From Helicoverpa zea (taxonomy: Eukaryota; Arthropoda; Insecta; Lepidoptera; Noctuidae): a DNA stretch of 64,000 bases. This document shows positions 29,101 to 43,805 of the stretch, piece by piece (the first letter of the stretch is position 1; every line of letters begins with the position of its first letter). The position numbers and the translations under genes were made by a program. Location: contig NC_061452.1 of the NCBI RefSeq assembly GCF_022581195.2, forward strand, positions 8,687,501-8,751,500, given 5' to 3'. Under the pieces are notes generated by a model. The model was not told the DNA's origin, ran no database searches, and was given only the letters and a program-made list of their open reading frames with translations.

Positions 29101-32100
29101 GCCAAACCAACAATTATTGTAGAGGAATTAGGATTATGTAAGATTAGACATTGGATCTACATTTTGTTGTCATTTTCATAGATTCGTTCTTTACGGATCC
29201 TCAAAAGTAAGTACATTCCACTGCAGTTGTAACCTTTTTACCGTTGATAGGTTACCATTTCGTTTAAGTTTCATGAAACTGGGGTAGTTTTATTTACGTG
29301 TCAAGAAGTGTTATTTGACTGTTTGGTAACAAATTCTTTACGGGAGTGTTTAAAAGATTTGTAAACCCTGAAGCCTGACTCTTCTTTATTGTGTCAGGAA
29401 GAGGTTATGAGAAGTATGGTGTTTTGGCTGTGGTAAAAAGTGTTTTTATTTTTAGTACCAAATAAAATAGGTAACAATACATTAGTTCTATTTAATTATA
29501 CAAAGGCAAAAAGCTTTTACAAGACTGTTTACATAGCTTCATCGTAACTTAATTACGTGAGGCGTTACGTGAGAAAACTTGCAAGCGTAAAGGCGCTAGA
29601 ATACCTAAGAGATAACTAAGTTTAGCAATCTAGCAGCTTCTATAATGCAGTAGCCAGGCAACAGAACTTAAATGAAGTGCCTATCAACAATAAAACGGCA
29701 ACTTTCTGCACAACACTCCAGATTATGAAGGAATATGAGTTTCAATTAAGTGTCGAACCGTGCGATAGCAAGTTACCGAGTGTAACGTTAACGTCTCATC
29801 CGGGCGGCAGAGGGCGCTGTTAAATCTGGCGCAGATAATAAAGTGGACCGTATTTACTACAAGCTCGTAGCCAAGTTATAGGTCGATTCGATTAGTCCGA
29901 TACAGAGTTTACTGAACGTGTTTACGACAGCTGAGCAACTTGTATGTTTAGCTGCCACACGTTATACACAACTATTTGTGTCGTGTTTTACCTATTGCTG
30001 GTTTCATTAGTCAAGTGTCGCGCCCGGTTAGTTTTAATCGATTAATTTTATTGTAGGTAGCTTGTACTGGATTTATGACAGCAAGTTGTGCTGTAAATTT
30101 TGCTGCAGGATTGTGTTTATTAGAAGTATCATTAACTGACCTGACCCCACATCCTAATGCCTTAAACAAACGTATCCTTGAATCAGAATTGTTTCACTCC
30201 GTAATTTATTGCCAACATCTCTTCCGAAATTAGCTTCTGTTTGATGTTTACCGTGTTATTTCCTCTCTCACTGCGAACTGGGAGTCCTTTAACTGACCTT
30301 TACAAACAGCATAAGTAGGGTTTGGTTATTTGCAATTAATATGTTGTCTTGGTACAGTGTTGTTGTTGACGTTGTCCTAAAACAACAGTTTGAATATTTG
30401 GTCTGTGCAGTCGGGAACACTAATATTGTCGGTCTCGCCTACCACCTCATTATGCAAACTGTTCGGTATTCGCAGTATTTGCCGCGGACAAAACCTTCGT
30501 CTTCTAAGTGCAAAGAGTGTAATAGTAATATTATAATGAGCGTGAGCCCACCCGCATCGTATGTCATCATCCTTTTCTCTTTGCTTCTACTTTATACTGG
30601 AAATTCTCCAGTGTAAAAGGTACTTGTACTCCTGTTACGGACTCACACAAAACCTATAATCAACTAGCTATCTTTGTTTAGTACAACATTGAAATTTTCT
30701 AGTAACACAAACGGATAAGGAAAACATTTTTTGGAATTTTTGCAGGTAGCAAATTGTCAATATGCTGATATTACAACATTTGAAATCCTTACCCTACTCT
30801 TGTTTACATACTTATGTGTTCAAGTCACCTGAAGACCATTTATTTTTATATGGAGAGAAGGAAAAGTGGCTTATAGAGGAGTATTTTGAGATGGTGTTGA
30901 TATCGATTTAAACCACGTATTGCAATAAAATATCGGTTTTAGAGATTGCAGAAGTTCAAACGTGTGTAGAATTGTTATGATGTCTATAAAGACTTAGCAC
31001 ACTCTCTTTTAGCAATAAGTAGATGGTTAAATATTAAGTCGCGGTCTTAGTGTGTTATTAGAAGAAAATTAATGATTTTGTTATATGTAAATATTATAAT
31101 GTAGTTCAAAGTTCTATAGCTGAGCAAATGACTATAAAATATTGTTCTAAGATAACTTAAGGGAAGGGTAGATATCTCCAAATCGGAGATGGGCCCAGCT
31201 AATGGCAATAACCTCGCTGCTCACTCCGTGTAGTTGGTAAAGTATGTATGAACCATGGAAAAGTGAATTCTGCCTAACTATTCAAGTTCAAAGATTCTAT
31301 TAGATTCTGCGAGGTAATTTATCAATAGATAAATGTACAGGGTGATAAAAAGTTATTGTTGCGGTGGATTTTATGTAAATTCGCCTGCTTTTTGTGTTCG
31401 CTGCGATTTTTCAGGTAGGTACTTGTTTATTTTTCCTTCATCAATTCTGTTTACGATACAACCCTTCTGTTTCTGTAGTTCGTTTACTATATCCTCGGTG
31501 GGATGGTAACTAGACCATGTATGTCGTCCCTTAATGAGAATTGTCACATTTACTTTTATTTTTCCTAAAAGCTTGGTAACTTGTAGTATTTACGTATTTC
31601 CGTGCATAAGTATAGGTTTTCCATTTTCTAATTTAAAACATGATCAAGTTACTTAAAAAATTATGTTGAAAAGGTTCTGTGAGCAGAAATCTCAGAAAAT
31701 TAATTAACAAATTTTGAGAACATTTTAAGGCGGCGAATAAAATTTGATGGCAATGTACGAAAAAAATAAAAATATAATGTTACATACACCTTTATGCGTA
31801 TACCTAGTATCGTCATCACTTTCATTATTTTTACGCAGAAATTTATGTATTTTAGTAAACATGTAACTTAAGAATATTTTTTTCTAGGCGATATAAAAAT
31901 TTCTTTTTACGTTACCACAAAAAAATTACAAAAAGGATGCATGAAATATCATTAAAATATTGGAAAATAAAAAAATATCTTCGGCAACCCTGCAAATATT
32001 ATAATAAATATTTGTTCGAAATGAAATGACATTCTGCATGTAACCGAAGCTGACGGGGTAAGAGCTCATTAGCTCCTTAATTTAATATAAGTCAGTTTGG

Positions 32101-35100
32101 GCGCGGGCGTCGTTCCTCGCACGCATAAATTGAAATCAGCTCAGTTATAGCTTTCATTAAAACCTTTTATGATCCAGTAGCAGTTCCCATTTCGCCTGTT
32201 CCAGCCACGCATGTTAAATTATTATAATTTTAATGATACGTACGTACCTACGTACTCATATTTATGCAAAGTATGTGGGTTCACCAGCCACTTTCAGCTG
32301 AATGAATTTTTATTTTATCATTTTAAAATAACGTCCGAATAATTGCACTCACCTCATTATTATGATGAATAATGCATCGTGTGGCTCCATTTTATGTTTT
32401 GGATGATACTTCCAAAACGAATTATTCTCATTATTTATTTTGTAAATTAAGGATTATGACTTAATCATACTATAACATCGAATTTATTTACATTCAACAT
32501 TTTTAAAGTATAACTTCCAAACTTTCTCATTGAAAGTTTCGTCTCTTCGGTATGTCAAAAACGCTGTACCAAATGTATGGGCTCCGATGACTTTATACTA
32601 AATATTAAGAGGTTAAATTATCTTAAACGGCACAATTAAGATTACGCGGTCGAAAGTGGTCGTAATGTCACTGCCGGCAGCCCATTTACAAGGCAAGGGC
32701 GAGTAACCGTGGAGCCTATCAGTTTTATTGGCTTTATTTATATTTACATGTGTGTGCTCTGCGGCTAATAATGTCTCATTCGGAGGATGAATCACGACAC
32801 TGAATGGCCAGTGAAAGGCATGTTATTGAGTAATTTAACTAATTAACTGCATACCAATGGATTAGAGCCGGAGGAATGCGACGAGTTCATTTTTTTCAGT
32901 TTATGTGTTTTATATCTCAGTATAAAACAAACTATAGGTACGTAGCTTACACAGTTTGCAAGGAAATTTCTATTCAGGAGCTAGGTAATGTCTGAAATAA
33001 CTGAAACGTTTAAAGAGTTTTTGTTTTCATGAAACCATTGGACATTGGGCTTCATTCTAGTCAAAATCTAGTCTAATCCACTGCTTAAAACACGACAGAC
33101 GCCCAAAATCCTTAATTCTGAAAGCTATGTCATGAATTCTCGATTTGCTCTTCATGAAAGGACAGAGGGGCCTTCATTTCGAACCATTTATTATTTAGAG
33201 TATCCAGCTATTTACTTATTGTCCGGCTAACGAGTGGTTCGCGTGTGGCTCAATGCTTGTACCGTACGTACCAGACCCATCTTGAATGTCTCTCGGGGAG
33301 GACGACGAAATCCTCTGCAGTATTTTGCTTACTTGTAGGAATAATTTGAAATAGTTTTATGTGTTCATGAACATGTGTCATCTAGCATGGGTATCGAAGA
33401 TATATGAAGGCATCTTAAATATCAAAATTTTATACGGAAGACAAAGTCCTCTATTGTATTTTATAAAACGGTTTCTTGTAGTAATAATTTGAAATAGTTT
33501 TGTGTTCAAGGACCATGTGTCATCTTACATGTGTATCGAAATTTTGTGACGGCATTTTTAGATATGATTTTTTTACATATCCATCGGCAATTGAATTATT
33601 CTTGCATTAACAATGAGTATTGTTAAATTAATTATATTTTTAATTGTCTAGTTTCGCATAGCAGCTGCGATTTTGTGATACATAATTGTAAAATCTTATT
33701 TGAGATCTTTTAAATCTAGTCTGCTCCATTTTTGGATGATTCAGCCTATTAACATTTAAAGAGATGTCAAAAATAATGAATTTTGGCAGATTTTAGTTCA
33801 ATTTTAGTTTTGCTCTATTTATCGCTTTGAATGAATTCACGTTAAAATTCCTCTCTGGATCTAGCTCAACCCTTGTAAAGTGTAACATTTTCTGGAATGA
33901 TCTTTTCTGTCCCTAGAAAGTTCAAAATGAAAACTTACCTATAAAGCAAAAAAAGATCTGTTAGTTTGTAAAGAAGTCTGGTATAAATTGGTGGGACCGA
34001 TTTTCATGTTTGGTGTGGAAGTCTACACTTGGGAAAAGATAGTTCAAAGTTAATAGTTTTTACCTTACGATTTTCTTCAGTCCAAAAGCTTCCTGTCTGT
34101 AACATCTATGTAGATGATTAGGTACTTTATGTTTTAGGTAACATAAATTATTTTAAATCATACATCTAAAATGCAAGGTTGGAAGCTAATGGATGTGAAA
34201 GTTGCATCATACTTACTTAGCCTCGTGTATTGCCTTTTTCAAGTCAAGTCAACTGTTTTTTCTTCTCTACGTTAATCAAAACAAATAAGAACATTTATAC
34301 AAACACTATCGTTTGCAAGTTATTTAAAAAATAGACAAGAATATCAGATTAGGAAATTCGGTCAGCTCTTTTTAACACGCTTTTTTGGCGTAATCTCTGA
34401 AGGACTCATAAAAGACGTCCGTAAAAGGTTTCGTGCTTGAAAATGGTAGAAGTAGTAGTAAAGAATATTGTAGTGTCATGAATAGGAGTAAGATATATTT
34501 TGTAGAACCTTACACAGTGGGTACTTACCCTACAAGATTATTGCGAACCGCTTTGCAAAGCTCCTTTCAATTTATTTTTGGACTAAAAATATCTTCGCAA
34601 CTCCTGTATTTGTTGTGGTCATTGTTTTCAAATGACTTATTAGGGAACTAATTTGCGCTTACTATAAAACAGATAAGTAATGTCGTTTCGAGCGGTAGCA
34701 ACTTTGTTTCCTTCTTTTGTTTTCTCGTTCAAGTTTGTGTCTTAAAGATTTTAACTTATTAACACAAGTAAACTAATAAAGTATATGAAACTAATTTTGT
34801 ATTATGGTTGAGTTAAGCGTAAAGTACCAACTCACAAACCATGAAACTGCACTACGTTCACGAGTACGGACTTCGCTTCCAAATTAGCAGATTTTCTCTA
34901 GCAATAGAAACGCGCAGATGGTTAGTAGCTTTGAATGGAGTCCATTTGATTCAAATTTACTATAAGTTTTAAGTCTGAGAGTGTAATAGATATTGGATTA
35001 AGCTCCACAATGCTTCTTAATTGTAGGCACGAGTATAATATAAAAGAAGAGAAGAATAAGGCGCGAGGTCGTCGTAGGTTTCACTTTTATGGAGCTGGCA

Positions 35101-38100
35101 AACGAGCTTCCATTGTGCGGTAGCTATCGATTTAACAATGCAATATTGTACACGAAAACAGCCAAAGTTGATTATGCTTTTGAGCTCACGCCATATTTTA
35201 GTACCTACATTATCGTAAGTAACATGTTAACATCGTAGAAGCGCGGTGACAGCCTGTTAATCTGTAGCGACATAAATTCTCCTTGCCTAATCTAGGGCAC
35301 CTACTTTGAATAAATTCTGGTAACGATCCCATTGACATTGTCGGCACGGCAGCCGATGTTGCCGCGTCTGAAACATGCAAATGAAGACATGACGCCGACA
35401 CCGGGATGTTTATGCTCGGCGCTGGCAGGCGGGAGCGGCAGGAGCGCGGCCCAGATGTTAACACTAGTGTCGTGTTATCGCCCTCGCCACCGTCTTAAAC
35501 ACGTTTTACGTAACGTCGAGCACTCGATAGCTATCTACATAAATTTGCGGTTATTTGTAGTCTCATAACGGTGTAATTTGCGGGAACAACGTCCCAAGTG
35601 CTTCCATTCAGTAGATGTTGTATTCCGGCAATATAATCAAGGGTTTAACGAAGGAGAACACCGTTGATGGCTCTGTCTATAAAACGATTTTTGATAAGTG
35701 TAGCGGCGTTAATAAGGTTCTTTCTCGGAATATAAATTGGTCCAAACCTCGACAAAGTAGCGCGCAATGGTTCATATTTTGTTGCAAACGAGTTTAAGGC
35801 ACTCTTGTCGATCATCGAACTTAATTGACACGCTGGCGCTTTAGTCATCGTATTTCTTATTGCGATATTTTCTAATTTACAACACAAAATGATTAGGCGA
35901 AATAACACTATTATCGAAGGATTGCTTGCGTAGCACGTAATTATAGTAGAGCGGGTGGCAGTCATTTGCCTTTGTCTAAAGTGTAATTAAACCGAGCGAA
36001 GCGTAATGCCCACGCGCACCATTAGCTCGGCAGATTCCCTGCTCCCCGTCCCAGGTTCCCCTTTTCCCCTCCATCCATTTTGCCGTGAAATAAGTGACAG
36101 CGGCGAGCAATTTATCTCATTGATCCCTTTGCATACGTCTCAGTCAATGCGCGCGCCGGCGACGCTAGCGGCAGGGCCCGCCTCGAATGGATTTACGGGA
36201 TTTCATACCAACAGAATAAGGGGATGTGGGACCGTTTATGCTGAATACTTATACATTTTTGTTAGGCCCTCTGATCTATTTCAAGTGACATTTGTTTCAG
36301 AATAGAAATATTGTGTGGACGTGAACCAATCATGTATTGTGATGTCCTTTCGCGTTTGCGCAGCTTCTCGGTATCAATGAACGATTTATGGACGGTATAC
36401 TTGTCTCCTATTTCAAAATAAATCACTGGAGCAAGGACGGCAAAATGGGTGAAGCTATTTTCGAGTAGAAACAAAAACCTTATTATTTTACACGTAAAAC
36501 CGCACGCATACTTTCGCTCGCGTCAACAATTTCACAAAGGAGCGTGATGGATTTTATCGCTCCGTTCGGCTAAGTTACGGGGCCCTAATGAATTTGTTCA
36601 CTTACATTGATGTAATGTGCCGTAAAGTAAATGAAGTTTGCATGTAGAGTGTCGGTTGTTTTAGTCGAACGCTATTAAAACAACTCGACCAGCGTCCGGC
36701 GTCGCAGGACGACTTAACGCAAATACACTACGTCAAGTAAATGAACAGTGCTGCAAAGCAGCTTTCAACTGCAGTTTTTACATTACATCATTGTATTTTC
36801 TAGCAAGATAAAGTAAAAGTACTAGATAAGTTCTTTTAATTTATATGTGTAAATCGACTTTTACTATCTAGGGATTAACACATTGCGACACCATAAAACG
36901 GTGTAACAACTTCGAATGTAGGCAGTTTCTATCGCCTCTAAATGCATACAGTGACATTTTTAATCAACTCCGTTAACCACGTTATATTTAGTTATTTTTA
37001 GAATCTCATCATAATTTGCATGTAAATGAAATATTATGTAGTACCATACTTACTTTGCTTGTAACAAGATACTAATATGTTGCACGTAGAAGTCACATAG
37101 TGCAGAGACATAATACATTTCTCATATATCCTGAATTAATTTACATATTTTATAGATCTGTAACGTATGTTGTTCGTTCTCGGTTGTTTTACAATTAAGC
37201 CAGTTATATTCAAAGTCATAGCTTTTTATTTTCAAATAGACCTTATCACATCTTATAAAAACTAATAAAAAGTTAGATAGCACCAATCCCGATGATATTT
37301 GGTACGAAAGTACTTAGAATAAAAGGTTATAGTGTTGATTTAACATAAGATTTATGTAAATACATATCGTTTGAAAATGCGAAAAGACCAGCCGATAAAT
37401 AACAAATTAATGATCTTCAAGTTGTTTACATTATTAACTCATAACTGATAGTTAGCTGTTGAGTAAATCGTATCGCTGGCTAATGGTGCTGTCACTTTCG
37501 CTTATGTTATTTATTTAAAGGAAAAACATACTTTCCTGTAAAGCCTCTTTTCCTGAGAAAACCTAAGGAAAGCTAAATGCATAACTGGTAAAATCAACTT
37601 ATATCTACGTGTATTTTTCAACGATTGCCTTTTGACCAGATTTTGATAGAAGAGTAGATTAAAGCAAGAAATATTTTTTTATTCTTCAAGAGTTGGTAAA
37701 ATGGAAAAATATATTCATGTGTAACTTGAATAATGGTGATAATTTTGTGAGTTTTGAGGTTTTCATATTACCACTGAGACTTAACAATAACACTACACTT
37801 AATTAGTAGATGTCACAGCAGAGAACATATGCCATCAGCAAATAAGCTCTATCGTTTGTTTACAAGCACAACTTATGAAATATTCTACACTAACAACTAA
37901 TGAAGTTACCCAGTGCATAACTGCTCACCGAAATGAGTCGGTGCCTAATTTATTTGCAGTTAGCTGGAAGATGGTCGTGCGTCGTCAACAAGAAATGCAG
38001 CCAGCCCGACTTCAATTAACATAATTGAAAACTTGACGCGTCCGCTAAGTACCGCGAACAAAATAAAATATCGTTTCCACTATTAATGGGTGCCGTTAAC

Positions 38101-41100
38101 ATTAATGCCTTGTAATTGAAACAACAATGAGCTGGTATGACAAGCGACTCAAGTTGAGCGAAGTCTGAAAGTGGAAACCTGCTCTTAGAGTAACGGGGAA
38201 ATATGCTGGAAACAGGGAAATATTAAACACACGAATATAAAGCACATTTGTTCTAAGTTGTATCCGTCTTGCCGCTAAAATATGTGTGTGTACAAAGTGC
38301 ATACTTAGATAGTGTGATTAAATTGTGATACGAGTATCTTATGAACTACTAAGTAGTACTACTAATAAGTAGTTTTAATTTTGTTACAGTTTAAAGAAAC
38401 TTAAAAAAATCTTTTTGTATATGAGGTGAATGAAAGTGGAAGTCATTGTCACTTATGAAATATATATTCGGAAAATTATCCGAATGGTTATTACAGCAGT
38501 TATCGATTTCACTCAACCTCGAAGTAATTTTAGTATTTTAGTGAGGTAAAGAACGACTGATTTCGGCCTTGGATGTACGATGTAAATAAAGCAGAATCAA
38601 GTTAAAGGTAAACATAAACTATATTTAACTACTTAAACTATCTAAATCTATTATGATATCAGAAGTGATTTTAGAAGTATTAACTTATTAAATAACACCT
38701 TTTTACGGATTACTGAGTATTTATCATTAAAATTTATTTACGGAAAATTGCAGTCCCTTTGCGGCATCCGTAATCAGGGCTTAATCCTCGTCCTGTACCC
38801 GTGGGTTGTGCCCTTTACTTCTGTAGTTAGTTTTATTTTGCCTTTGGATTAAAAGTCCGTCGTTGCTTTTTATATATTTTATATTTAGTTTCTTGATCCA
38901 TACATAGGTTATGAAACCCAGAATAATGGATCAGACCTACTTTTCCATGTTACGCAAGTAAAGGTTTGTAACTCGGCGAACTGCTTCGGGTGCGCCAAAC
39001 GACCATTTAAGTAACACAAGTCGTGGGAGACTGCACTCTTTCCCGGTTATCAACAGTTATACTTAAGCGTACTTTAAATAATCAAGCCAGTAATAGGCAT
39101 CTTAGCAGCAGACAGCTGGCTAGGGCTACGTCAATTAATGAACAAGATATTGCGATGTTTTCATTAGCTATGATTCGATCAAGATGCAATTGTTATGCAA
39201 ATACGTGTGCTGTGATACTTCATTGTCTGTTTGTTCGTCGAGTGGGCCCCAGTGGGTTGCTAATTAATGGAATCTATATTGGGCCGAGACGGCAGAGGCG
39301 CGCAGATTCGCTTCAAGCTTCACTCACAATGGGAGCTTCGTTCGAACCTCGGTGCGCCCGAAGGTCTATTATGTCCTCCTGTCGCTTTCCAGTAGCAAAC
39401 GCCTTTGATTTTGATGGCGACGTCATCACTACGTGGATGCGAATTGTTCTTGCAGTTTCGCTATAAGTTAGTTCGCTATTTACAAGCTAAAATAGAGAGA
39501 CGTGCTCTCTAAACAAACAATGAGAAAGTTAACACTATAATAGACAATCTCCACGATGCACGATGAGGCAATTGCATCAGAAATGCAGTCGTATATCGTG
39601 GCACAATAGTAGCGTCGTTGTATAAACAGTCGCCCAGATTTATGATAACACCAAATCATTTTGGTGTATATTCAAATGGCGCGTAGTCGACGCCAACCCT
39701 ACACTAGTTTTGGGGCACTTTCCATCCATTACCGCCCACATTAGTCGGGTAGTCAATATCTCAGTGCGGTATGCAATCTCGTCGGAGTAGGTGCCGTCCG
39801 TCGGGGATAGCTCGCATATCTGCCATCGAAGCCTCTCCGTGTAGGCATGCTCAGCTCTTGTTCCTACGCTCTTGTCTATAAATCTATGTTAGTAAATTCT
39901 TCACGGCGGAGATTTGAGGTTGAGCAACTTGACAAACTTTGTTGTTGTACTTGTTGAAATGTTGTTAATAAAATAGACTCTTTGATGTATTCCGTGAAAT
40001 TAATATTGCAAATACAAAGTACACGAGCATAAATACTTTTTATTATCTTTTTGTTTGCTACAATTTCCTCCATTATAATTAAATTTTGCAGCATTCTTTT
40101 CGCTACTCGAGTTCGTTTCAGGCAGTGTTGCGTGCGCAAGAACGTTATAGCAAAATTAAATTCATTTATGAGTGCCAGTAAGCTGTATACGGAAACCTCA
40201 AAAGCCGTATTACGTTGTCACATACGCTTTATACATACGTGCGTTATGGGCTTACTGTAATTGCATTCGATGCAGTTATCACCGTGCCATGTAACGATTC
40301 GATTTTATTAATTTAATTAAAACATATCCTTAATTTGATTATTACGATTGCGATGCATTACAATTCCTGGCATGCCTTAATTGGTGTCATGATTTTATTG
40401 AACTTAAAACTCATTTCTGATTGATCTTTTTTGCTCGTCGCAGGAGCAAATGTAAATTGCACAAGTACAATATACCTCATGCATATTACATCAGCACTGG
40501 ATTTTCAATTTCAATTGTATCAGAAAGATGTAACATTTATGTAACACAATGAATAAATTGGATATCTGTACCACAAATCATACTCAATGAAAACATAAAC
40601 AGTCCATCCCATTTCGGTTTATACAAAAACCGGGTAAAGTTTTCGTACCTAATGTCCGAAGCGGCTATGAATAAGAGTGGTCGAAATTATGGTATTGTAT
40701 TTCTTCTGAACGGGTCGGTAATAGGCATAAATATTGATATCAGGAATCTATTGCTGGCGGGCACATTGTCTGAACACCTGCCGGTCGCGTATCGCCGCGG
40801 TGAGCAATATCCGCGGGCAACCCCGCATAAATATCCATGATGTTTCAATTTATATTCATGATATTAGTAAGTCAGACGGAATGTACGTCACATTTGATTC
40901 CCTTTGTTGCTAGAATAAATATGGAACGATGAAAGTATTCGTGCACCTTTGTGTTTGACTGTACGCGAGTCCTAGGTTTTCCCATGCGAGTGTCATGTTT
41001 ATGAACATCACATTTTACAGGTTTGTTTTTGCGCTTTTCATGTTAGGGTTGCAATCGCATAGCTAATGTTTTTGCGGAAGCATTTTAGGCTTTTTAACTG

Positions 41101-41815
41101 AAATGAAGCAGTGTTTGTGGAGAAAATGTTTTTGCAAAAATTTCCAGTTACAAGACTTAAAAAAGGTCGATCATAATTACGTCGGTAAGCAGTTTTAGTT
41201 CCTGCGGAGATCTAAACCTGTCTGAATTGCTGAGAGAAAATAAGTGTATATGAATCATTCTTCAAGAAGGTAAACTTTCTCTTGAACTATTATCCTTTGC
41301 TCAACAATTAACACCCGCGGCAAGTGACGCGGTGACCTATTACTATCCGAGACAACATTATTCATACGTCAAAAGTTAATTAAAACCAGCTTCAGCTGAA
41401 TCGGAGCAACGTCGTGTGAAACTAAATGTTATTAGTAAGTTCTAAACATTTCTAATGCCTCGGGAACAGCGGCCGTCATGTTAAGCATGAATTACTGCCG
41501 CTATCGAGCAAACCGTTCACTGGTGACTTCTACTATAGCTTATCTTTATATTGCTTCACCTCGGTACCGCAAGGGATAACACATAAACAGTTTTTTATTT
41601 ATGCACTGTTCTATCAACAATCAACCACTTCCTCCCCCTTTTTATGAGAGTTCAGTGGCAATTTTTACTTTAGTTTTTTTTTCTTAATAAAATAATTGAA
41701 CACACCTACGACTGCCTCCTATAACAATCTTTTACACTTCTTCTTTTGTTTTACCCCACGGCATTTATACTTTTGCTGTATGACAACATGCCAGTTCAAC
41801 AGAATGTGACATATA
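26108..41815. other. About 15.7 kb without supported genes
   Basis: No conserved domain, splice-consistent exon, RNA gene or repeat shared with the rest of the window is recognised. Scattered ORFs of 60-147 codons have no domain signature. Moderately GC-rich patches lie at 28430-28520, 35380-35420, 36000-36190 and 39230-39440, and may be regulatory. If the three NtA exons belong to one gene, this is intron sequence. Confidence 0.4.
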
Positions 41816-41873
41816 AGGGTGCTTACATAAAGAAACAGGTTACCGGTACAGACAAACCTGTACGGGTAGGTAC

Positions 41874-42106
41874 TGTAACGTAGTTAGAAACTCTTTCATT
41901 TGTAAGGTTTTATTCGTTAGATATTTTTGATACTGACCGGGCAATCATTTCAAATGTATTCGATTTGTTCCATAGAATAAGTTTTTTATATTGAAGTGTG
42001 TCACTTCACCCCCGAGTCAGCGAATAAACGCAAAGTTAAAGTTATTATTGAATGTTTTAATTTAATATCCTGAGGATCCCCGGTTCCTGGCGCACCACGC
42101 GCTACA
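41874..42106 (+). repeat. 5' LTR
   Basis: Starts TGTAACGTAGTTAG. The first about 136 bp are identical to the 3' LTR, but from CTTCACC onward (about 42010-42106) the two differ strongly. The right edge is placed at CTACA|ATTTGG because CA should end the LTR; this edge is approximate. Confidence 0.7.
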
Positions 42107-42299
42107 ATTTGGTGGAGGCGCCGACGCCAAAGCCCCAAGTATTTTTCAGGTCACGCGAAAAAGTCGCTTGGTGACGTTACGGAGACGGGAAGAAGAAAAG
42201 CCTGGAGGAAGTATTCCTGGGCATTGGAATAAGTTCTCATGAGATATTGGAACACGCATGAAAGCAGCTAAGTGGAATTTATTTATTTAATGTAGGAAA

Positions 42300-43805
42300 A
42301 TGTCCAAAGATATTCAGTTGTTCTCCGGAGTCGATGACATATCAGTCGACGACTTTCTTTTCGAATTTCGCACAATTGCGGCGATAAATAAATGGAAAGA
42401 AAACGATTTTGCACTACTACTAGGTGCATATTTGCAAGGTCCCGCTCTTGCGTATTACAAATATATTTATGTCGATGGGATTGAATATAAAACCATATGC
42501 GACAAATTAAGGGCAGAATTCCCTGATAATATAAATTATGTAGAAAAATTCTACAACGCTCGACAGGAGCAAGAAGAAGAATTGTTGTCATATTATTATC
42601 GTCTGGGTGGCTTACAGACAAAAGCAAATATTGCTGACGATAATATTTTTATAAAAACTTATTTGAAAGGGCTAATTGTCAAATACAAAGCCATACTAGG
42701 CTCACAGCTTTTCACAACCAAAGCTGAGCTGCGTGAAACGCTGGTACAAGTGAGATATCTGTTCGGAAAAGAACAAAATCAAATTATCAATTTGCCTGTC
42801 ATTCCACCGAGGAATGATGACAGGAAATTCTATGACGAGGGAAATAAAAGAAATGCCCCTTGTTCACATGTTAATACACATAATGCTTTTAGTGTGGAGA
42901 AAGAAGCACCGCCCAGCAAAGATGTGGAAATGGAGCAGCATGATGAGGAGCAGCATGCGGAGCAGCCTGTGGAACTGCTGGCGATTGGATCGGAAGTAGA
43001 ATATAAGTCTGGTGAGACCGGTCCAAATATTAATGTGTTGATTGCTCAACAGGAGTTCAGGGCGTTAGTCGACACAGGAGCGTCGATTTCCTGTTTATCT
43101 GAGGCGTTCATTTCAGAACTCAACATTAAATACACCAAGAACAGTTCTTATGAAGCTTCTTCAGTCTCTGGTGCGCAGTTGAATGTACTGGGCGAAACAT
43201 ACATCAATCTTTTGATAGATTCGTGTTTATTTAGGCATAAATTTCTAATTATAAAAAATATTCGACAAAATATAATTTTAGGAAGAGATTTTCTTTCCAA
43301 AAATAATTGCATTATAGATTTTTCCAAAAATCATTTAATTTTGAAAAGGAGTTTTGTTTCAAAATTTATTCATGCTGACACTTTAAGAAAAAAAGCGTCA
43401 GAGTCAAATAAATTGACAGATAAGGGTCACCATAGTGATAAAAATAATGACAAAACATTAGGTGACATTAACAACAAAATAAATAAAATTAATTATATTT
43501 GTTTTCAAAATAATGGAAAAGAAAATAATATTCGAAATAAAGTTTCGCGAAAACGAAAGAAACTTATTGTTTCGACGTCTTCCACATCATCAAAGGTGAT
43601 AAATAATAAGAAGTTAATTGGTGCTTTTTATTGTTATGGGGAAAATGTTAAGAAAAATAATGAATACCATTATTTTTATCCTTCAGGGGGGAGGATACAC
43701 ACGCAGAACAAAAAACAGATACAACTGCGTAATATGAACAATAATTTAGGGTTTCTAAATAAACAAAATGTAAATAAATTTAAATATAGGAAACGTTGTG
43801 ATTGA
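42300..43805 (+). CDS. Retrotransposon Gag-protease polyprotein (501 aa)
   Basis: Residues 1-170 look like a Ty3/gypsy-type Gag capsid region (FLFEFRTIAAINKW, LQGPALAYYK, LRAEFP, KTYLKGL). An acidic, Glu/His-rich linker follows. Then comes a retropepsin-like aspartic protease with the catalytic LVDTGAS motif (Asp at residue 258) and the conserved ILGRDFL near residues 326-332. The C-terminal 150 residues are Lys/Asn-rich with no recognised domain. The frame is fully open. No zinc knuckle (CCHC) is visible. This is an endogenous insect retroelement gene with no host function implied. Confidence 0.88.
   Translation: MSKDIQLFSGVDDISVDDFLFEFRTIAAINKWKENDFALLLGAYLQGPALAYYKYIYVDGIEYKTICDKLRAEFPDNINYVEKFYNARQEQEEELLSYYYRLGGLQTKANIADDNIFIKTYLKGLIVKYKAILGSQLFTTKAELRETLVQVRYLFGKEQNQIINLPVIPPRNDDRKFYDEGNKRNAPCSHVNTHNAFSVEKEAPPSKDVEMEQHDEEQHAEQPVELLAIGSEVEYKSGETGPNINVLIAQQEFRALVDTGASISCLSEAFISELNIKYTKNSSYEASSVSGAQLNVLGETYINLLIDSCLFRHKFLIIKNIRQNIILGRDFLSKNNCIIDFSKNHLILKRSFVSKFIHADTLRKKASESNKLTDKGHHSDKNNDKTLGDINNKINKINYICFQNNGKENNIRNKVSRKRKKLIVSTSSTSSKVINNKKLIGAFYCYGENVKKNNEYHYFYPSGGRIHTQNKKQIQLRNMNNNLGFLNKQNVNKFKYRKRCD

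Noticed and set aside
36006..36305. Plus-strand ORF of 99 codons in a GC-rich patch
   Set aside because: No recognisable motif and no splice partners; more likely a regulatory patch.
39023..39466. Plus-strand ORF of 147 codons
   Set aside because: No domain, signal peptide or splice context is seen. The length can occur by chance in a GC-richer patch. It is left as non-coding.
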